Made by a program: the position numbers and the translations under genes | Shown here: positions 62,363 through 64,000 of the stretch, in pieces | Layout: every line of letters starts with the position of its first letter | Position numbering within the stretch: the stretch's first letter is position 1 | Source: an uncultured Bacteroidota bacterium | GTDB lineage: Bacteria > Bacteroidota > Bacteroidia > Bacteroidales > WCHB1-69 | NCBI GenBank assembly: GCA_902802755.1 | Contig: CADCNH010000001.1 | Coordinates: 1-64,000 of the forward strand | Direction of reading: 5' to 3' | Length of the DNA: 64,000 bases | The notes under the pieces: model-generated | Databases searched by the model: none | What the model was told of the DNA's origin: nothing | What the model saw: the letters and a program-made list of their open reading frames with translations, nothing else

Positions 62363-62779
62363 TTACATATTAATGCTGTAATACAACACATCATGCCTTT
62401 CTTCCCAGCCTTGGGAACGCCAGAATCCTTTGCCAATCTCGTTGTCTTTGATGACCAACAAACCGTTTTTTCGGATACCGGCAGCACGGATGGCCTCATA
62501 TACTTTGTTCAGCAGGGCTTTGCCAATTCCTTTGCCGCGAAGCGGCTCTTTTACAGTGGTATGATAGATATAGGCTCTTCTGCCGTCCATTCCGCACATA
62601 ATCACTCCTACTATCTCGTTGTTTTCCACGGCCACAAAATTGGATGTGGGGTTTTTCTCAAGAAATTTGGTAATTCCTTCCTTGGTGTCATCACCGCTGC
62701 GCAAACGCATACCCTGGGTTCCATACCATAAGGCATATACTTCATCGTAATCTTCCGAAGTCATTAATCTTATTTCCAT
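62363..62779 (-). CDS. GNAT family N-acetyltransferase
   Basis: 138 residues from ATG 62779 (MEIRLMTSEDYDEVYALW). A longer in-frame start at 62878 would add 33 residues translated from a repeat. Acetyl-CoA site: TTVKEPLRGKGIGKALLNK with the R/Q-x-x-G-x-G/A loop near residue 80. Also FVAVENNEIVGVIMCGMDGR and a C-terminal GFWRSQGWEERHDVLYY. The substrate is unknown. The R7-type hairpin lies about 30 bases upstream. Confidence 0.9.
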   Translation of the reverse strand: MEIRLMTSEDYDEVYALWYGTQGMRLRSGDDTKEGITKFLEKNPTSNFVAVENNEIVGVIMCGMDGRRAYIYHTTVKEPLRGKGIGKALLNKVYEAIRAAGIRKNGLLVIKDNEIGKGFWRSQGWEERHDVLYYSINM

Positions 62780-62801
62780 ATCCTTTTTTTTACTTTTTTT
62801 T

Positions 62802-62850
62802 ACTACCCCGCCCTTCGGGCACTCCTTGGAGGCGCAGCCTCCTTTCTCCT
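62802..62850 (-). repeat. R7-type leader hairpin element, copy 3 (partial)
   Basis: Plus strand ACTACCCCGCCCTTCGGGC matches copy 1 at 12584-12602; then a different stem GGAGGC-GCA-GCCTCC. In the GNAT leader. Confidence 0.6.
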
Positions 62851-62930
62851 CCTCGCTCGGCATAGCCATAGCTTGCATTGGCTATACTCTCGCTTCTTCG
62901 TCGATTCTATAAGAAGAGGTATTTTTTTGC

Positions 62931-62962
62931 AAAAAAAAAGACACTCTTGTGAGTGTCTTTTT
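62931..62962 (-). terminator. Intrinsic terminator of the VEEP lipoprotein gene, copy 2
   Basis: Minus strand GACACTC, loop ACAA, GAGTGTC, then nine T. Starts about 25 bases after the stop. Confidence 0.85.
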
Positions 62963-62981
62963 CTTTTTCTTACTGAAATAA

Positions 62982-63185
62982 TTACTCAGCAACTACTTCT
63001 TCTGCAGCAGCTTCTGCGCATTCTTCAGCAACTTCTGCTACTTCTTCTTCAGCAACGGGTTCTTCGATAACAGCTTCTTCTACAACTGGTTCTTCCACTA
63101 CTGCGGGTTCTTCAGTTTCAGCTTTTTGACCACATGCTGCAAATACAAATGCAGATACTGCGAGGATAGCAAATAATTTTTTCAT
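62982..63185 (-). CDS. Small acidic VEEP-repeat lipoprotein, copy 2
   Basis: 67 residues. Lipobox FAAC with Cys18, then almost only Glu, Val, Ala and Pro (AVVEEPVVEEAVIEEPVAEE) to the end EEVVAE, with one extra Cys in EECAEAA. Paralogue of the protein at 48992-49291 (same MKKLF start, same repeat), but without its Lys-rich half. Single gene with a -7 box at 63232-63239 and a strong terminator, the layout of an abundantly made small envelope protein. Confidence 0.72.
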   Translation of the reverse strand: MKKLFAILAVSAFVFAACGQKAETEEPAVVEEPVVEEAVIEEPVAEEEVAEVAEECAEAAAEEVVAE

Positions 63186-63231
63186 TTTCTTTCTTTTTTT
63201 AATTGGTTGTTTGTTTCATTATTAGGGTGTG

Positions 63232-63239
63232 CAAAAATA
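63232..63239 (-). promoter_or_regulatory. Promoter -7 box of VEEP lipoprotein copy 2
   Basis: TATTTTTG on the minus strand, about 46 bases before the start. Confidence 0.55.
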
Positions 63240-63304
63240 CTTCAATTACCAATAACAGAATGTTTTTAATTGTGTATTTTTGTTAAATAATGTTAAGTAT
63301 TTGA

Positions 63305-64000
63305 TTAGCAGTCAACTACAGTACACCAACCATATTTATCTTCAATTTCTCCGTATTGGATACCCATCAAAATTTCGCGCATTTTGGTGCTCCAAGGTCC
63401 TGGTTTACCGTCTTTTGCAATCACATATTCCTTACCAGTGGCACGGTCTTGGATCATGTGGATGGGAGAAATAACTGCTGCTGTACCGCAAGCACCTGCT
63501 TCTTCAAAGGTACCAATTTCGTCTAATTTGATGTGTCTTCTTTCAACAACCAAGCCCAAATCAGCGGCAATAGTTGTCAAACTCTTATTGGTAATTGAAG
63601 GCAAAATAGAACCTGAATCAGGAGTTACATATTTACCGTCTTTTATACCGAAGAAGTTGGCGGGACCTGCTTCATCAATATAAGTTTTAGTCTTGGCATC
63701 AGCAAAAATAGAAGCACTGAAACCTTCGGCGTGAGCTCTTTCACCGGCACGCAAAGAAGCGGCATAGTTGCCACCAACTTTAACATGACCAGTTCCCAGT
63801 GGAGCGGCACGGTCATAATCCAAAGCAATCTGCATGTTGGTAGGTTTGAAGCCTTCTTTGAAATAAGGTCCTACTGGGGTAACAAATACCAAGAACAGGT
63901 ATTCATTTGCTGGTTTTACACCAACAGTGGCACCTGTACCTACCAAAAGCGGACGAAGATATAAAGAACCTTCTGTTCCGTAAGGAGGAATATAGTCAAC
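63305..64000 (-). CDS. ilvE: Branched-chain amino acid aminotransferase, N-terminus beyond window edge
   Basis: PLP enzyme for the last step of leucine, isoleucine and valine synthesis. 231 C-terminal residues are visible, open to base 64000 (VDYIPPYGTEGSLYLRP is the first part). The PLP lysine is in GHVKVGGNYAASL. YIDEAGPANFFGIKDGK, LPSITNKSLTTIAADLG and FEEAGACGTAAVISPI (phosphate binding, GTAAV) mark the type II (eukaryote-like) BCAT subgroup, usually about 340-360 residues. Stop at 63305; no terminator seen. Confidence 0.95.
   Translation of the reverse strand, partial: VDYIPPYGTEGSLYLRPLLVGTGATVGVKPANEYLFLVFVTPVGPYFKEGFKPTNMQIALDYDRAAPLGTGHVKVGGNYAASLRAGERAHAEGFSASIFADAKTKTYIDEAGPANFFGIKDGKYVTPDSGSILPSITNKSLTTIAADLGLVVERRHIKLDEIGTFEEAGACGTAAVISPIHMIQDRATGKEYVIAKDGKPGPWSTKMREILMGIQYGEIEDKYGWCTVVDC

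Noticed and set aside
62780..62878. N-terminal extension of the GNAT protein
   Set aside because: The added residues come from the R7 repeat and a poly-Lys stretch; the GNAT fold begins at MEIRLMTSEDY.

Overview
The window is chromosomal DNA from a member of the Bacteroidota, most likely an uncultivated Bacteroidales. Four things point there. Promoters match the Bacteroidota form (TTTG, about 20 bases, then TAnnTTTG, often TATCTTTG or TATTTTTG). Shine-Dalgarno sequences are almost absent. Two very large secreted proteins end in type IX secretion (T9SS) sorting domains. The gene order nusB / DUF1573 / yajC / ybbR-like / coaE is typical of the phylum. I see no rRNA, prophage, transposase or CRISPR array.

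Layout. 1-9.2 kb: end of nagB, thyA, then a minus-strand block (ruvC, pepT, 2-hydroxyacid dehydrogenase), corA with a retropepsin-like gene, tRNA-Arg and mutS. 9.3-19 kb: minus-strand run of an acyltransferase / TetR regulator / DPP-IV operon, a C69 dipeptidase, the nusB-to-coaE operon and bifunctional ftcD. 19.2-32.3 kb: tRNA-Cys, typA and a 3,517-residue T9SS surface protein. 32.3-45 kb: pepP, ackA, a four-helix-bundle gene with aroB in an AT-rich patch, DUF4301, parE, a porin-like protein, der and yicC, with the richest set of intergenic repeats. 45-57 kb: ExbB / membrane protein / ExbD / ExbD operon, tRNA-Ser, two small lipoprotein genes, a degenerate M23-LysM protein, a flippase-like protein, purC, an MFS transporter, a lytic transglycosylase and ettA. 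57-64 kb: a second T9SS adhesin-like protein (1,617 residues), a GNAT, another acidic lipoprotein and the C-terminal part of ilvE.

Most genes are housekeeping: nucleotide synthesis (thyA, purC), repair and topology (mutS, ruvC, parE), ribosome function (typA, der, ettA), acetate and amino-acid metabolism (ackA, aroB, ilvE, ftcD), peptide use (pepT, pepP, DPP-IV, C69) and envelope work (ExbB/D, M23, lytic transglycosylase, lipoproteins).

The unusual content lies between the genes. At least eight families of dispersed or tandem repeats fill the gaps. Several keep base-paired stems while the stem sequence changes. Two 210-217 bp nested inverted repeats flank pepP. Palindrome-rich arrays bracket the four-helix-bundle gene. 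Three 23-bp units abut the pepP promoter, heptamer tracts abut typA and parE, and a shared leader hairpin precedes three minus-strand genes. Two palindromes with a common half-site sit at the promoter of the 1,617-residue adhesin-like gene and look like an operator. I found no complete new defence or mobile system; these repeats and the surface proteins are the best leads.
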